Shown here piece after piece: positions 7,427 through 17,039 of a stretch of DNA of 64,000 nucleotides (positions are counted from its first letter, which is position 1; each line of letters starts with the position of its first letter). The stretch is from Sinorhizobium kostiense (GTDB lineage: Bacteria; Pseudomonadota; Alphaproteobacteria; Rhizobiales; Rhizobiaceae). The notes beneath the pieces were generated by a model. That model was not told the DNA's origin. It did no database searches and was given only the letters and a program-made list of their open reading frames with translations. The position numbers and the translations under genes are program-made. The stretch is taken from the NCBI RefSeq assembly GCF_017874595.1, contig NZ_JAGILA010000006.1:345748-409747 (forward strand), written 5' to 3'.

Positions 7427-8968
7427 ATGACAGGGCTTCAAGAGGTCAGCCACCGGCGTGATGCCGAGCTCAAGACGGCGGTGCCAAAAGGGGAGCCGAT
7501 CCTGGACTTGCTCGGGCTGCAGAAAAACTACGGTGCCGTCCAAGCACTGAAACCCGCGTCCATTACGTTCCTTTCCGGCGAGATCCACGCCATCGTTGGT
7601 GAGAACGGTGCTGGCAAGTCGACGCTGATCAAACTGCTTACCGGCGTCATTCCGCGCACCGCCGGCGAGGTGCGCTGGTGTGGCGAGCCGGTGCAGCTTG
7701 CAAGCCCGAATGAGGCGATCGCCCGTGGCATCAATGCCGTGCACCAGGAAGTGGTGCTTTGTCCGCACCTGAGCGTTGCGGCCAATATGTTCCTCGGCGA
7801 CGAGATGGACCGCAATGGCCTCATGCGCAAGCGCGCCATGACCGCCGCGGCGCAGGGTGTTCTCGATGATCTCGGCTTCAACCTGCCGGCCGATGCAACG
7901 CTCGGCATTCTGACGATCGGCCAGCAGCAGCTCGTCGCAACCGCCCGCGCCGCCATGCGCGGCACCCGCTTCCTGATCTTCGACGAGCCGACGGCCTATT
8001 TGACGCGGCAGGAATCCGCGCAGCTTTTCCGGCTCATTCGCCGCCTGCAGAACGAAGGCGTCACCATCGTCTATATCAGCCACCGGCTGGAGGAGGTATT
8101 CGAGCTTGCCGACCGCGTCTCGGTCCTGCGCGACGGCACCCATGTCGGCACGCGCCGGATCGGCGAGACGAACGAGGCCGAATTGATCGCGCTGATGATC
8201 AACCGCACGATCGAGCAGATCTATCACAAGGAACACTTTCCCTTGGGGGAGACCATCGTCGAGACGCGCGGCCTGACCGGTCCAGGTTTCAGTGATGTGT
8301 CGCTTTCCGTCCGCTCGGGAGAAATCGTCGGGCTGTACGGCCTGATCGGCGCCGGGCGTAGCGAATTCGCCCTCGGTCTTTATGGCCGCCATCCGATCGG
8401 CGCCGGAGAAGTCTACTGGCAGGGCAGGAAGGTCGAGATCGACAACGAGCGCAAGGCCATGGAACTCGGCATTGCGCTTGCGCCGGAAAGCCGCCGCGAT
8501 CAGGGGCTCTGCCTCAACCTGCCGATCGGTCTCAACGTCAATCTGCCGGTCTTTCGCAGGCTGACGCGCGGACTGACCATCAATCGTGCTGAGGAGGCCG
8601 CGAATGCCGACCGGCAGATCCGCGACCTGCAGATCAAGACCCCATCGCGGCGGGTGCTCGCCTCCGCAATGTCCGGCGGGAACCAGCAGAAGATCGTCAT
8701 CGGCAAATGGTTGAGCCATGGCGCCAAGCTGTTCATCTTCGACGAACCGACCGTTGGCGTCGACGTCGGCACCAAGGCGGAAATCTATCGGCTCTTTGCC
8801 CGGCTGCTCGAGCAGGGGGCAGGGATCATCCTGATTTCCTCCTACCTGCCCGAAGTCTACGAGCTCGCAGACCGGCTGCACGTGTTCCGGCAGGGCCGGA
8901 TCGTGGCCAGTCATGACTACCGTGCCGCCAGCCACGAGGAAGTCTTGGCGCAGGCGATCAACGCCTGA
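7427..8968 (+). CDS. Sugar ABC transporter ATP-binding protein (tandem ATPase, RbsA/MglA type)
   Basis: Energises sugar import at the cytoplasmic face of the membrane; 513 residues with two fused ABC domains. Domain 1 has Walker A GENGAGKST, a signature variant TIGQQQL and Walker B LIFDEPTAYLT. Domain 2 has the usual degenerate Walker A (GLIGAGRSE), signature SGGNQQK and Walker B FIFDEPTVGVDVG. One catalytically weak and one intact site is normal for this subfamily. ATG 7427 is chosen because GAGGAGGGG ends four bases upstream; the longer frame from 7364 has no such site. The permease gene follows 44 bases after its stop. Confidence 0.93.
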   Translation: MTGLQEVSHRRDAELKTAVPKGEPILDLLGLQKNYGAVQALKPASITFLSGEIHAIVGENGAGKSTLIKLLTGVIPRTAGEVRWCGEPVQLASPNEAIARGINAVHQEVVLCPHLSVAANMFLGDEMDRNGLMRKRAMTAAAQGVLDDLGFNLPADATLGILTIGQQQLVATARAAMRGTRFLIFDEPTAYLTRQESAQLFRLIRRLQNEGVTIVYISHRLEEVFELADRVSVLRDGTHVGTRRIGETNEAELIALMINRTIEQIYHKEHFPLGETIVETRGLTGPGFSDVSLSVRSGEIVGLYGLIGAGRSEFALGLYGRHPIGAGEVYWQGRKVEIDNERKAMELGIALAPESRRDQGLCLNLPIGLNVNLPVFRRLTRGLTINRAEEAANADRQIRDLQIKTPSRRVLASAMSGGNQQKIVIGKWLSHGAKLFIFDEPTVGVDVGTKAEIYRLFARLLEQGAGIILISSYLPEVYELADRLHVFRQGRIVASHDYRAASHEEVLAQAINA

Positions 8969-9012
8969 GGACTTTTATTTTTGAAAACTGCAGCGAGTGC
9001 AGGGAGGGAACG

Positions 9013-9990
9013 ATGAGTGTGGAAACGGTAGAAGGCAGCGCGGCACCGACGCCGAAGAGAGGGGTGAGCATCCTGTTCGGACTGACGCTTCTTGGCCTGC
9101 TGCTTGCTCTCTGGCTGGCCCTTGGACTTGCGACCAACGCCTTCTGGACGCCGAACAATATCAGCAATCTTCTCCGCCAGGGCGCAATGACCGCGATCCT
9201 CGCGGTTGGCCAGACATTCGTCATCATCACTGCCGGCATCGACCTCTCCGTCGGAGCCGTGGTCGGCTTCACCAGTGTCATCGTCGCATGGCTGCTGGCC
9301 GCCGGCGTGCCGCTCTGGCTCGCGGTCATCGCGACGCTTCTGATCGGCGTTCTCATCGGCGTCTTCCATGCTTTCGGAATCGTCCGCATGGGCCTGCCAC
9401 CCTTCATCATCACGCTGGCGACGTTGACATCATTGCGCGGCATCGGTCTTTTGATCACCAACGGTTCGACGATCTCGATCACCAACGAGGCCTTTACCAA
9501 TTTCTCTCGCGCCGATTTCCTCGGCGTTCCGAGCCTTTTCTGGATGGTGATCGTGGTTGCGATCCCGGCCTACGTATTCCTGCACCTCAGCCGCTTCGGC
9601 CGCTATCTCTTCGCAGTCGGCTCGAACCGGGAGGCGGCTCGCCTTTCCGGCGTCAATGTCGACCGGACGATCTATCTGGCCTATGTCCTCTCCTCGACCT
9701 GTGCCGCCTTTGTCGGGCTGCTGCTTGCCTCCCGCATCGGCATCGGCAACGCTACGCAGGCGGAGGGCTGGGAGCTGCAGGCTATCGCCTCTTCGGTCAT
9801 TGGCGGCACCAGCCTGTTCGGCGCCGTCGGCTCGGTTCATGGTCCGCTCCTCGGCGCCTTCATTCTCGCGACGATCAATAACGGCGCCAACCTCCTCAAC
9901 GTCAACTCCTTCTGGCAACGCATCATCACGGGCCTGCTGATCATCGTCATCGTCTATTTCGACCAGCTTCGGCGCCGCGGCTCGCGGTGA
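9013..9990 (+). CDS. Sugar ABC transporter permease (RbsC type)
   Basis: Inner-membrane channel subunit, 325 residues, with about eight to ten hydrophobic segments spread across the protein (for example LTLLGLLLALWLALGLA and FVIITAGIDLSVGAVVG). The GIDLSVGA motif and the cytoplasmic loop VGSNREAARLSGV, which contacts the ATPase, are signatures of the ribose/galactoside/xylose permease family. ATG 9013 follows AGGGAGGGAA. It completes the importer with the binding protein and double ATPase upstream. The alcohol dehydrogenase gene starts 42 bases after its stop, so transport and catabolism genes are probably on one transcript. Confidence 0.93.
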   Translation: MSVETVEGSAAPTPKRGVSILFGLTLLGLLLALWLALGLATNAFWTPNNISNLLRQGAMTAILAVGQTFVIITAGIDLSVGAVVGFTSVIVAWLLAAGVPLWLAVIATLLIGVLIGVFHAFGIVRMGLPPFIITLATLTSLRGIGLLITNGSTISITNEAFTNFSRADFLGVPSLFWMVIVVAIPAYVFLHLSRFGRYLFAVGSNREAARLSGVNVDRTIYLAYVLSSTCAAFVGLLLASRIGIGNATQAEGWELQAIASSVIGGTSLFGAVGSVHGPLLGAFILATINNGANLLNVNSFWQRIITGLLIIVIVYFDQLRRRGSR

Positions 9991-10032
9991 TCGCCGAACG
10001 ACGGCACCATGACCCAAGTTTCGGAGCGCGCA

Positions 10033-11055
10033 ATGAAAGCTGTTGTCTGCCAAGAGCCTGGACGCCTCGAACTCGTCGAGCGCAATCGGCCGGAGGCGCC
10101 CCTCCCCGGCTGGGTGCGACTGGCCGTCCGGCGCGTCGGCATTTGCGGCACCGACTATCACATCTTCGAGGGCAAACACCCCTTCCTCGAATATCCGCGT
10201 GTCATGGGCCACGAGATTTCCGCGACGGTGATCGAGGCGGGGCCGGACTGCATGCTCGCGCCCGGAACGCTGGTGGTCGTCAACCCATATATCGCCTGCG
10301 GAAGCTGCGTCGCCTGCCGCAAGGGCAAGCCCAATTGCTGCACGGCGATCAGGGTTCTCGGCGTGCATACCGACGGCGCTTTCTGCGAGGAAATCGTCAT
10401 GCCGGAAGGGAACCTCTACCCGGCGAACGATCTTTCGCCCGAAGCCGCGGCGACGGTGGAGTTCCTGGCGATCGGCGCCCATGCGGTCCGTCGCTCCGCA
10501 GTGCCAGCCGGTTCCCGCTCGCTGGTGATCGGCGCCGGCCCCATCGGGCTTGGAACGGCGATCTTCTCCCGGATTGCCGGACATGAGGTGACGCTCCTCG
10601 ATACGAGCGCCGAACGTCTCGCCTTTGCCGCCGACAGGCTCGGTTTCTCGCAAGGAATCGTCGCCGGCGAGCGCGTGGAGGAAGCAATCGCACAGGCGAC
10701 TGGAAACGAGGGCTTCGATGTCGTGTTCGACGCCACCGGCAATGCCGCCTCGATGGCGCGTTCCTTCGCTTACGTCGCCCATGGCGGCACGCTGGTTTTC
10801 GTCAGCGTGGTCAAGGACGAGATCCGCTTTTCCGATCCGGAATTCCACAAGCGCGAGATGACTCTCGTTGCCAGCCGCAATGCGACACGTGAGGATTTCG
10901 ACCATGTGATCGCGTCGATCGCCAAAGGTTTAGTGCCGGTGGAGGCGCTCGTCACCCACAGGACGACGCTCGACGGGGCGGTCGACGACCTGCCGCGCTG
11001 GGCCCATGACAAGACCGGGCTCGTGAAGGCCGTGATCACGCTGGGGGCGGGATGA
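10033..11055 (+). CDS. Zinc-dependent alcohol/sorbitol dehydrogenase family protein
   Basis: Medium-chain dehydrogenase/reductase of 340 residues, predicted to oxidise a secondary alcohol of a sugar or sugar acid with NAD(P). The catalytic zinc ligands are Cys in GICGTDYH and His-Glu in MGHE. The structural zinc loop has four Cys in CGSCVACRKGKPNCC. The Rossmann motif is VIGAGPIGLGTA. ATG 10033 begins the usual MKAVVC start and has GGAG six bases upstream; ATG 10009 has no ribosome-binding site. It overlaps the amidohydrolase gene by four bases. In a fucose-type pathway it could oxidise the 2-keto-3-deoxy intermediate. Its precise place is unresolved because an aldolase is also present. Confidence 0.87.
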   Translation: MKAVVCQEPGRLELVERNRPEAPLPGWVRLAVRRVGICGTDYHIFEGKHPFLEYPRVMGHEISATVIEAGPDCMLAPGTLVVVNPYIACGSCVACRKGKPNCCTAIRVLGVHTDGAFCEEIVMPEGNLYPANDLSPEAAATVEFLAIGAHAVRRSAVPAGSRSLVIGAGPIGLGTAIFSRIAGHEVTLLDTSAERLAFAADRLGFSQGIVAGERVEEAIAQATGNEGFDVVFDATGNAASMARSFAYVAHGGTLVFVSVVKDEIRFSDPEFHKREMTLVASRNATREDFDHVIASIAKGLVPVEALVTHRTTLDGAVDDLPRWAHDKTGLVKAVITLGAG

Positions 11056-11888
11056 ACTTCATCGACGCGCATCAGCATTATTGGATGCTCGGCCTCGGCC
11101 ACAATGATTGGCCCGGGCCGGATCTCAAGGCCATCTACCGGGATTTCGGGCCGGAGGATCTGAAACCACACTTGGCGGCGGCGGGCATCGCCCGCACCGT
11201 GCTCGTTCAAGCGGCCGCCAATCGCGCGGAAACCGACTTCCTGCTCGCGCTTGCGGAACGGGAAGAGACGGTCGCGGCGGTGGTCGGCTGGGTGGACGTG
11301 CTCGCTCCCGGCGCCGTCGCCGAGATCGAGCGGTTGAAGAGCCATCGCAAGTTCAGGGGCATTCGTCCGATGCTGCAGAGCATCGCCGAAACCGCCTGGA
11401 TCCTCAGGCCGGAGGCGATCGCGACGCTTGAGGCCTTACCGCATCTGGATCTTCGCTTCGACGCGCTGATCCAGCCGCGCCACCTGCCGGTGATCGCAGC
11501 CCTTGCCGACCGATTGCCGGAGCTTCAGATCGTCATCGATCATGGAGCGAAGCCCTTCATTGCCGAGGGCAGGATGGAGCCCTGGCGGACCGATATGGCG
11601 GCGCTCGCGCTTCGGCGGAATGTGCATGTCAAGCTCTCCGGGCTGGTGACGGAAGCCGGCGGGGCATGGTCGATCGAGCGATTGCGGCCCTATGCCGCTC
11701 ATCTTATCGACGTTTTCGGTGCCGATCGCGTGATGTTCGGCAGCGACTGGCCGGTGGTGCTGCTCGCTGCGGACTATGCGGCGTGGTTTGCCGCCGCTCG
11801 TGCGCTGACGGCGCATCGGACGGAGTCGGAGCGGCGGGCGATTTTTCTGGGGACGGCGGCCCGATTCTACGGAATTTCCGTCTCATGA
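11052..11888 (+). CDS. Amidohydrolase family protein, probable sugar-1,5-lactonase
   Basis: TIM-barrel metal hydrolase of the amidohydrolase_2 class, 278 residues. The family includes L-fuconolactonase and L-rhamnono-lactonase, which open the lactone made by the sugar dehydrogenase. The metal site is visible in FIDAHQHYW (residues 3-11), IDHGAKP and MFGSDWPV near residue 230. The start overlaps the preceding gene in an ATGA arrangement, implying translational coupling. Together with the aldo/keto reductase and the dehydratase it supplies the middle step of an oxidative aldose route. A compact DNA region without an obvious U-rich terminator follows. Confidence 0.86.
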   Translation: MNFIDAHQHYWMLGLGHNDWPGPDLKAIYRDFGPEDLKPHLAAAGIARTVLVQAAANRAETDFLLALAEREETVAAVVGWVDVLAPGAVAEIERLKSHRKFRGIRPMLQSIAETAWILRPEAIATLEALPHLDLRFDALIQPRHLPVIAALADRLPELQIVIDHGAKPFIAEGRMEPWRTDMAALALRRNVHVKLSGLVTEAGGAWSIERLRPYAAHLIDVFGADRVMFGSDWPVVLLAADYAAWFAAARALTAHRTESERRAIFLGTAARFYGISVS

Positions 11889-11936
11889 GGTACGAACGTC
11901 ACAGCTCGATAGCCCCCACAATGCTATCCTCATATA

Positions 11937-11972
11937 TTAGTAATATGATTCCTTTTAGTAATATGATCCCTT
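11937..11972. repeat. 18-bp tandem duplication in an AT-rich spacer
   Basis: TTAGTAATATGATTCCTT (11937-11954) is followed immediately by a second copy (11955-11972) differing at one base. The stretch is unusually AT-rich for this genome and lies between the lactonase gene and phaZ, about 155 bases before the phaZ start. Function unknown. Confidence 0.7.
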
Positions 11973-12000
11973 TCCCCAAAAGGTTAGGTTAGGGGTCTCT

Positions 12001-12016
12001 TTGTTGCGCTGCACAA
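12001..12016 (+). promoter_or_regulatory. Possible PHB-regulator (PhaR/AniA-type) site upstream of phaZ
   Basis: TTGTTGCGCTGCACAA has near-symmetric ends (TTGT...ACAA) around TGC/GCA elements, the sort of motif bound by PhaR-type regulators of polyhydroxybutyrate genes. It sits 110 bases before phaZ. Based on motif resemblance only. Confidence 0.25.
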
Positions 12017-12125
12017 GAAAAGTGGTACTCTGAAGGAGAGTGCGGCCGACAAGACAAATACTCGCAAGGCTTGCGTCGGACTGGGAGCGGCGCCGTCATC
12101 GATTGAAAGAAGGGGTACGCGTCGC

Positions 12126-13400
12126 ATGTTCTACCAGCTTTACGAAATGAACCATGCCATGATGGCGCCGTGGCGGGCGGCAGCGGACGCCATGCGGCTG
12201 GCCTACAGGAATCCGATGAACCCGGTCTCGCATACGTATTTCGGCCGCGCGGCCGCTGCGGGACTGGAGGTGTTCGAACGCGCGACGCGGCGCTACGGCA
12301 AACCGGAATTCGGACTTGCCGAGACGGTTGTGGACGGTCAGCCCACACCCGTCCGTGAGAAGATCGTCTGGCGCGCGCCATTCTGCAATCTCATCCATTT
12401 CGAACGATCGCTCGCCGCGGGAAAGGCGGCCGACCCGAAAGTGCTTATCGTAGCGCCGATGTCGGGCCACTACGCAACGCTGCTGCGCGGCACCGTCGAG
12501 GCGCTGTTGCCCCATTCCGACATCTACATCACCGATTGGATGGACGCTCGGATGGTGCCCTTGAGCGAGGGCACGTTCGATCTCGACGACTATATCGACT
12601 ACGTCATCCAGATCCTGCATTTCCTCGGGCCCGACACGCATGTGGTCGGTGTCTGCCAGCCGGCGGTGCCGGTGTTAGCCGCGGCCGCGCTGATGGAAGC
12701 GGACAATGATCCGCTTTCGCCCGCCTCGATGACGCTGATGGGCGGTCCGATCGACACCCGCATCAACCCGACCGGCGTCAATCAATTAGCGGAGCGGCGG
12801 CCGGTCGAGTGGTTCCGCGACAACGTCATCATGCCGGTGCCATGGCCGCAGCCGGGATTCATGCGCATGGTTTATCCAGGCTTCCTGCAGCTCTCGGGCT
12901 TCATGTCGATGAATCTCGACCGGCACCTGATCGCCCACAAGGAGTTCTTCGCTCATCTCGTCAAGAACGATGGCGATGCCGCCGACAAGCATCGCGAATT
13001 CTACGACGAGTATCTGGCGGTCATGGACCTGACGGCCGAGTTCTATCTGCAGACGGTCCAGGTCGTATTCATGCAGCATGCGCTTCCAAAGGGCGAGATG
13101 GTGCATCGCGGCAAGCGCGTCGATCCGACCGCGATCCGCCGTGTGGCGCTGTTGACCGTCGAGGGCGAGAACGACGACATTTCCGGTGTCGGTCAGACCA
13201 GGGCTGCTCACACGATCTGCACGAACATTCCGCAGCACATGCGCGAGCATTACATGCAGCCAGACGTCGGCCATTACGGCGTGTTCAACGGCTCGCGCTT
13301 CCGCCGCGAGATCGCGCCGCGCATCGTGGCCTTTCAGCGGGCGCATTCGCGCCACAGTAGGCCGGTCAAGCAGATCATCCAGGGCGGAAAGTCGGCGTGA
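12126..13400 (+). CDS. phaZ: Intracellular polyhydroxybutyrate (PHB) depolymerase
   Basis: Hydrolyses stored PHB granules to hydroxybutyrate units; 424 residues, the usual size of the intracellular PhaZ family. The catalytic motif GVCQPAVPV near residue 176 has a Cys nucleophile in place of the lipase-box Ser, as in PhaZa1-type depolymerases. There is no signal peptide, in keeping with action on cytoplasmic granules. Other family features are the N-terminal YQLYEMNHAMMAPWR segment and the C-terminal GHYGVFNGSRFR, which carries the active-site His. AAGAAGGGG lies about eleven bases before ATG 12126. It stands alone between a sugar cluster and a small membrane-protein gene, with its own 237-base upstream region. 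Confidence 0.93.
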   Translation: MFYQLYEMNHAMMAPWRAAADAMRLAYRNPMNPVSHTYFGRAAAAGLEVFERATRRYGKPEFGLAETVVDGQPTPVREKIVWRAPFCNLIHFERSLAAGKAADPKVLIVAPMSGHYATLLRGTVEALLPHSDIYITDWMDARMVPLSEGTFDLDDYIDYVIQILHFLGPDTHVVGVCQPAVPVLAAAALMEADNDPLSPASMTLMGGPIDTRINPTGVNQLAERRPVEWFRDNVIMPVPWPQPGFMRMVYPGFLQLSGFMSMNLDRHLIAHKEFFAHLVKNDGDAADKHREFYDEYLAVMDLTAEFYLQTVQVVFMQHALPKGEMVHRGKRVDPTAIRRVALLTVEGENDDISGVGQTRAAHTICTNIPQHMREHYMQPDVGHYGVFNGSRFRREIAPRIVAFQRAHSRHSRPVKQIIQGGKSA

Positions 13401-13620
13401 ACGGCCGAACCGCGGGCGAGCAAATGAGGTGAACTCTGCGGCTTGGTTCTGCGAGGGTCGCAAAAGAGGCGATTTTCGGGATCTGCTCACGATTTCGTCC
13501 CTTGGAGTCAAGCATTTGTCCGATTTCGGGGGCGTCGATCTTGTAGACCATGATGGCCTTTCCCACATCGTTTTCATCGGGCCACAACGGGTGGCCTGCT
13601 GATTGAGAGGTGTGCTGACG

Positions 13621-14034
13621 ATGAACCAATCTGCATTGATCCGTCCGGACTGGACGCCTGCAACGATCGCGCTGATGGTGCTCGGCTTCATTGTGTTCTG
13701 GCCCCTTGGCCTGGCGATGCTCGCCTACATCATGTTTGGCGACAAACTGAAAGCCTTCAAGAAGGACGCCAACGACAGCGTTGACCGCATGTGTGCCGGC
13801 TTCCGGCGGAATAGCGGCCGCCACTGGGCCCACCGGACCGGCAATGTCGCATTCGACGAGTGGCGCGACGCGGAACTTGCGCGTCTTGAGGAGGAGCGCC
13901 GCAAGCTTGATCGGATGCGCGAGGAATTCGACGCCTATGTTCGCGAGCTCCGGCGCGCCAAGGACCAGGAAGAGTTTGACCGTTTCATGCGCGAGCGCAG
14001 AAACGGCGGTGCTGGCCCGGCAACGGTCGACTGA
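13621..14034 (+). CDS. DUF2852 domain-containing membrane protein
   Basis: Small protein of 137 residues and unknown function. One hydrophobic segment (about residues 14-40, with ALMVLGFIVFWPLGLAMLAYIM) is followed by a charged, helical tail rich in Glu and Arg from about 80, probably coiled coil (ARLEEERRKLDRMREEFD). This matches DUF2852, a family of alphaproteobacteria. ATG 13621 has GAGAGG about eleven bases upstream; an in-frame TTG at 13603 is less likely. The 220 bases between phaZ and this gene hold no recognisable gene. Confidence 0.8.
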   Translation: MNQSALIRPDWTPATIALMVLGFIVFWPLGLAMLAYIMFGDKLKAFKKDANDSVDRMCAGFRRNSGRHWAHRTGNVAFDEWRDAELARLEEERRKLDRMREEFDAYVRELRRAKDQEEFDRFMRERRNGGAGPATVD

Positions 14035-14043
14035 CGCAAAGCA

Positions 14044-14069
14044 TCCGGCGTTTCACATGAAACGCCGGA
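14044..14069. terminator. Perfect 12-bp stem after the DUF2852 gene
   Basis: TCCGGCGTTTCA and TGAAACGCCGGA are exact inverted copies around CA, starting nine bases after the stop codon. There is no U-run on either side, so it may be a weak terminator, an mRNA 3' stabiliser, or a protein-binding palindrome. Confidence 0.5.
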
Positions 14070-14207
14070 ATTATCGCATCGCCACGAAAGGCTTAGCCGC
14101 GTCAAGGCGATTGCGATCCTTACGCGTCCGATATGTCCGACAAGACGCATGGCGATTGCCCGTTCAGGACGTGTCAACGACACCCCGAATCGGCTAAACA
14201 GGCTTCC

Positions 14208-14963
14208 ATGTTTCCTTCCCTCAAGCGGCGCCGTGGCGGTGGAACGCCTGCTCAAGTCATGCGGGAGATCGAAGTGGCAGGCAAGGTACTGCCCTTGACG
14301 ATCCGCCAGAACGCGCGCGCCAGCCGCTTGACGCTCCGCATAGAGCCCGGCGGCCGTTCCTTGAAGCTGACCGTTCCCGAGGGACTGCCGGAGCGAGAAG
14401 TCAGCGCGTTCCTCACCCGCCACCACGGCTGGCTGATGACCAAGCTCGCGCGCTTCTCCGGCGAAAGCGAGCTTGAGCATGGGGGGATGATCTTCATCCG
14501 CGGCGTAGCCCACCGTATCGAGCGAACCGGCCGCATTCGCGGGCTGACGGAAGCGGTGATGGTCGGTGAGGAAGCGGTGCTCATGGTGGGCGGCGCGGAG
14601 GAACACCTGCGACGACGCATTGCCGATTTCCTGAAAAAAGAGGCGCGTTTCGAACTGGAGCGCCTCGTGGCGATCTATTGCGGCAGAATCGATCGCCGGG
14701 CGCGCTCGCTGAGCCTCAAGGACACCCGCAGCCGCTGGGGCTCCTGTTCCGCCGAGGGGGACCTGAGCTTCTCCTGGCGCATCGTCATGGCGCCGCCGAA
14801 GGTGATCGCCTATCTCGCTGCCCACGAGGTCGCCCATCTCAAGGAGATGAACCACGGGCCCAATTTCTGGTCTCTTTGCGAGAGATTGTGCCCGGATACC
14901 AACGATGCCAGGCGGTGGCTGAAGCGCAACGGCACCATGCTGCACGCGATCGACTTCGGCTGA
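14208..14963 (+). CDS. YgjP/DUF45-type metal-dependent hydrolase (SprT-like metallopeptidase fold)
   Basis: Predicted zinc metallohydrolase of 251 residues with the family's C-terminal HEVAH motif (in AAHEVAHLKEMNHG, near residue 205) and the downstream LWSLCERLCP-like region including NHGPNFW. The middle part has RSRWGSCS, another hallmark. The physiological substrate of this family is not established. ATG 14208 is taken as the start because the conserved region begins soon after. An in-frame ATG at 14133 gives a 25-residue extension, and neither has a clear ribosome-binding site. It precedes the trp genes in the same direction with a 179-base gap. Confidence 0.82.
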   Translation: MFPSLKRRRGGGTPAQVMREIEVAGKVLPLTIRQNARASRLTLRIEPGGRSLKLTVPEGLPEREVSAFLTRHHGWLMTKLARFSGESELEHGGMIFIRGVAHRIERTGRIRGLTEAVMVGEEAVLMVGGAEEHLRRRIADFLKKEARFELERLVAIYCGRIDRRARSLSLKDTRSRWGSCSAEGDLSFSWRIVMAPPKVIAYLAAHEVAHLKEMNHGPNFWSLCERLCPDTNDARRWLKRNGTMLHAIDFG

Positions 14964-15052
14964 ATGAAGACTTGGCGCGGCTTTGGCAGGTGAGACGGGA
15001 CTGAGGCGCCGATCGGGGCAATCCCGATGCGGCACGGCTTTGGTATGCGATG

Positions 15053-15110
15053 AAAACCGTTGCTGCAACGGCGCCGACAATCCGCGCGGAAAAGCAACGG
15101 TTTTGCTCGA
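15053..15110 (+). promoter_or_regulatory. Alternative-hairpin leader upstream of trpF
   Basis: AAAACCGTTGCT (15053-15064) can pair with AGCAACGGTTTT (15093-15104). The first arm can instead fold locally as CCGTTG-CTG-CAACGG (15057-15071), and the second as AGCAA-CGGTT-TTGCT (15093-15107). These are mutually exclusive folds about 35-90 bases before the trpF start. They could be an attenuator-like switch or only intergenic repeat remnants; no Trp-rich leader peptide was found. Confidence 0.35.
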
Positions 15111-15142
15111 CTCGCGTCACTTTTCATGCAAGGTCGCTTCCC

Positions 15143-15799
15143 ATGAAAACCGAAGTGAAGATTTGTGGTTTGAAAACCCCGGAGGCCGTGGAGCATGCCG
15201 TGGCGCGTGGCGCCTCGCATACGGGCTTCATCTTCTTTCCCAGGAGCCCCCGTAACATCGAACCTGACGATGCGGCCCGCGTGGCGAAAGGCATTCGAGG
15301 GCGCGCCAAGATCGTCGCCGTCACTGTCGACGCGGAGAACGACGATCTCGACGAGATCGTCGCCGCGCTCAATCCGGACATCCTGCAGCTTCACGGCGGC
15401 GAGAGCCCGGATCGGGTGTTGACGGTCAAGGCGATCTACGGCCTGCCCGTGATGAAGGCGCTACCGATCCGCGAGGCTTCCGACCTGGATCGGATCGATC
15501 CCTATCTCGGCATCGTCGATCGTTTTCTTTTCGACGCCAAGCCGCCGGTCGGGTCTGATTTGCCCGGCGGCAATGGGATTTCCTTCGACTGGCGCCTGCT
15601 TGATGCGCTTGACGAGCGCGTCGATTACATGCTTTCCGGTGGGCTGAATGCAGCAAATATCGGCGAAGCAATGGCCCTGACGGGTGCCCGCGCCGTCGAT
15701 ATCTCCTCCGGCATCGAGAGCGCGCCGGGTGTCAAGGATTTGAAGCTTATGGATGAATTTTTCGATGCGGTTCGCCGCGCCGAAACCGAACGGCCATGA
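15143..15799 (+). CDS. trpF: Phosphoribosylanthranilate isomerase
   Basis: Third step of tryptophan synthesis: isomerises N-(5-phosphoribosyl)anthranilate to the carboxyphenylamino-deoxyribulose phosphate. 218 residues, TIM barrel. The N-terminal [10 protein letters not shown] carries the catalytic Cys, LQLHGGESP is the conserved strand with [12 protein letters not shown] contains the catalytic Asp, and SGGLNAANI plus VDISSGIES form the phosphate-binding loops. ATG 15143 matches the family N-terminus and has AAGG upstream; a longer in-frame ATG at 15050 would run through the leader hairpins. The stop overlaps the longest trpB frame, and trpF-trpB-trpA follow one another tightly. Confidence 0.95.
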   Translation: MKTEVKICGLKTPEAVEHAVARGASHTGFIFFPRSPRNIEPDDAARVAKGIRGRAKIVAVTVDAENDDLDEIVAALNPDILQLHGGESPDRVLTVKAIYGLPVMKALPIREASDLDRIDPYLGIVDRFLFDAKPPVGSDLPGGNGISFDWRLLDALDERVDYMLSGGLNAANIGEAMALTGARAVDISSGIESAPGVKDLKLMDEFFDAVRRAETERP

Positions 15800-15813
15800 T
15801 CAGGGAGCAATAC

Positions 15814-17034
<1,221 letters not shown>

Positions 17035-17039
17035 CGATC

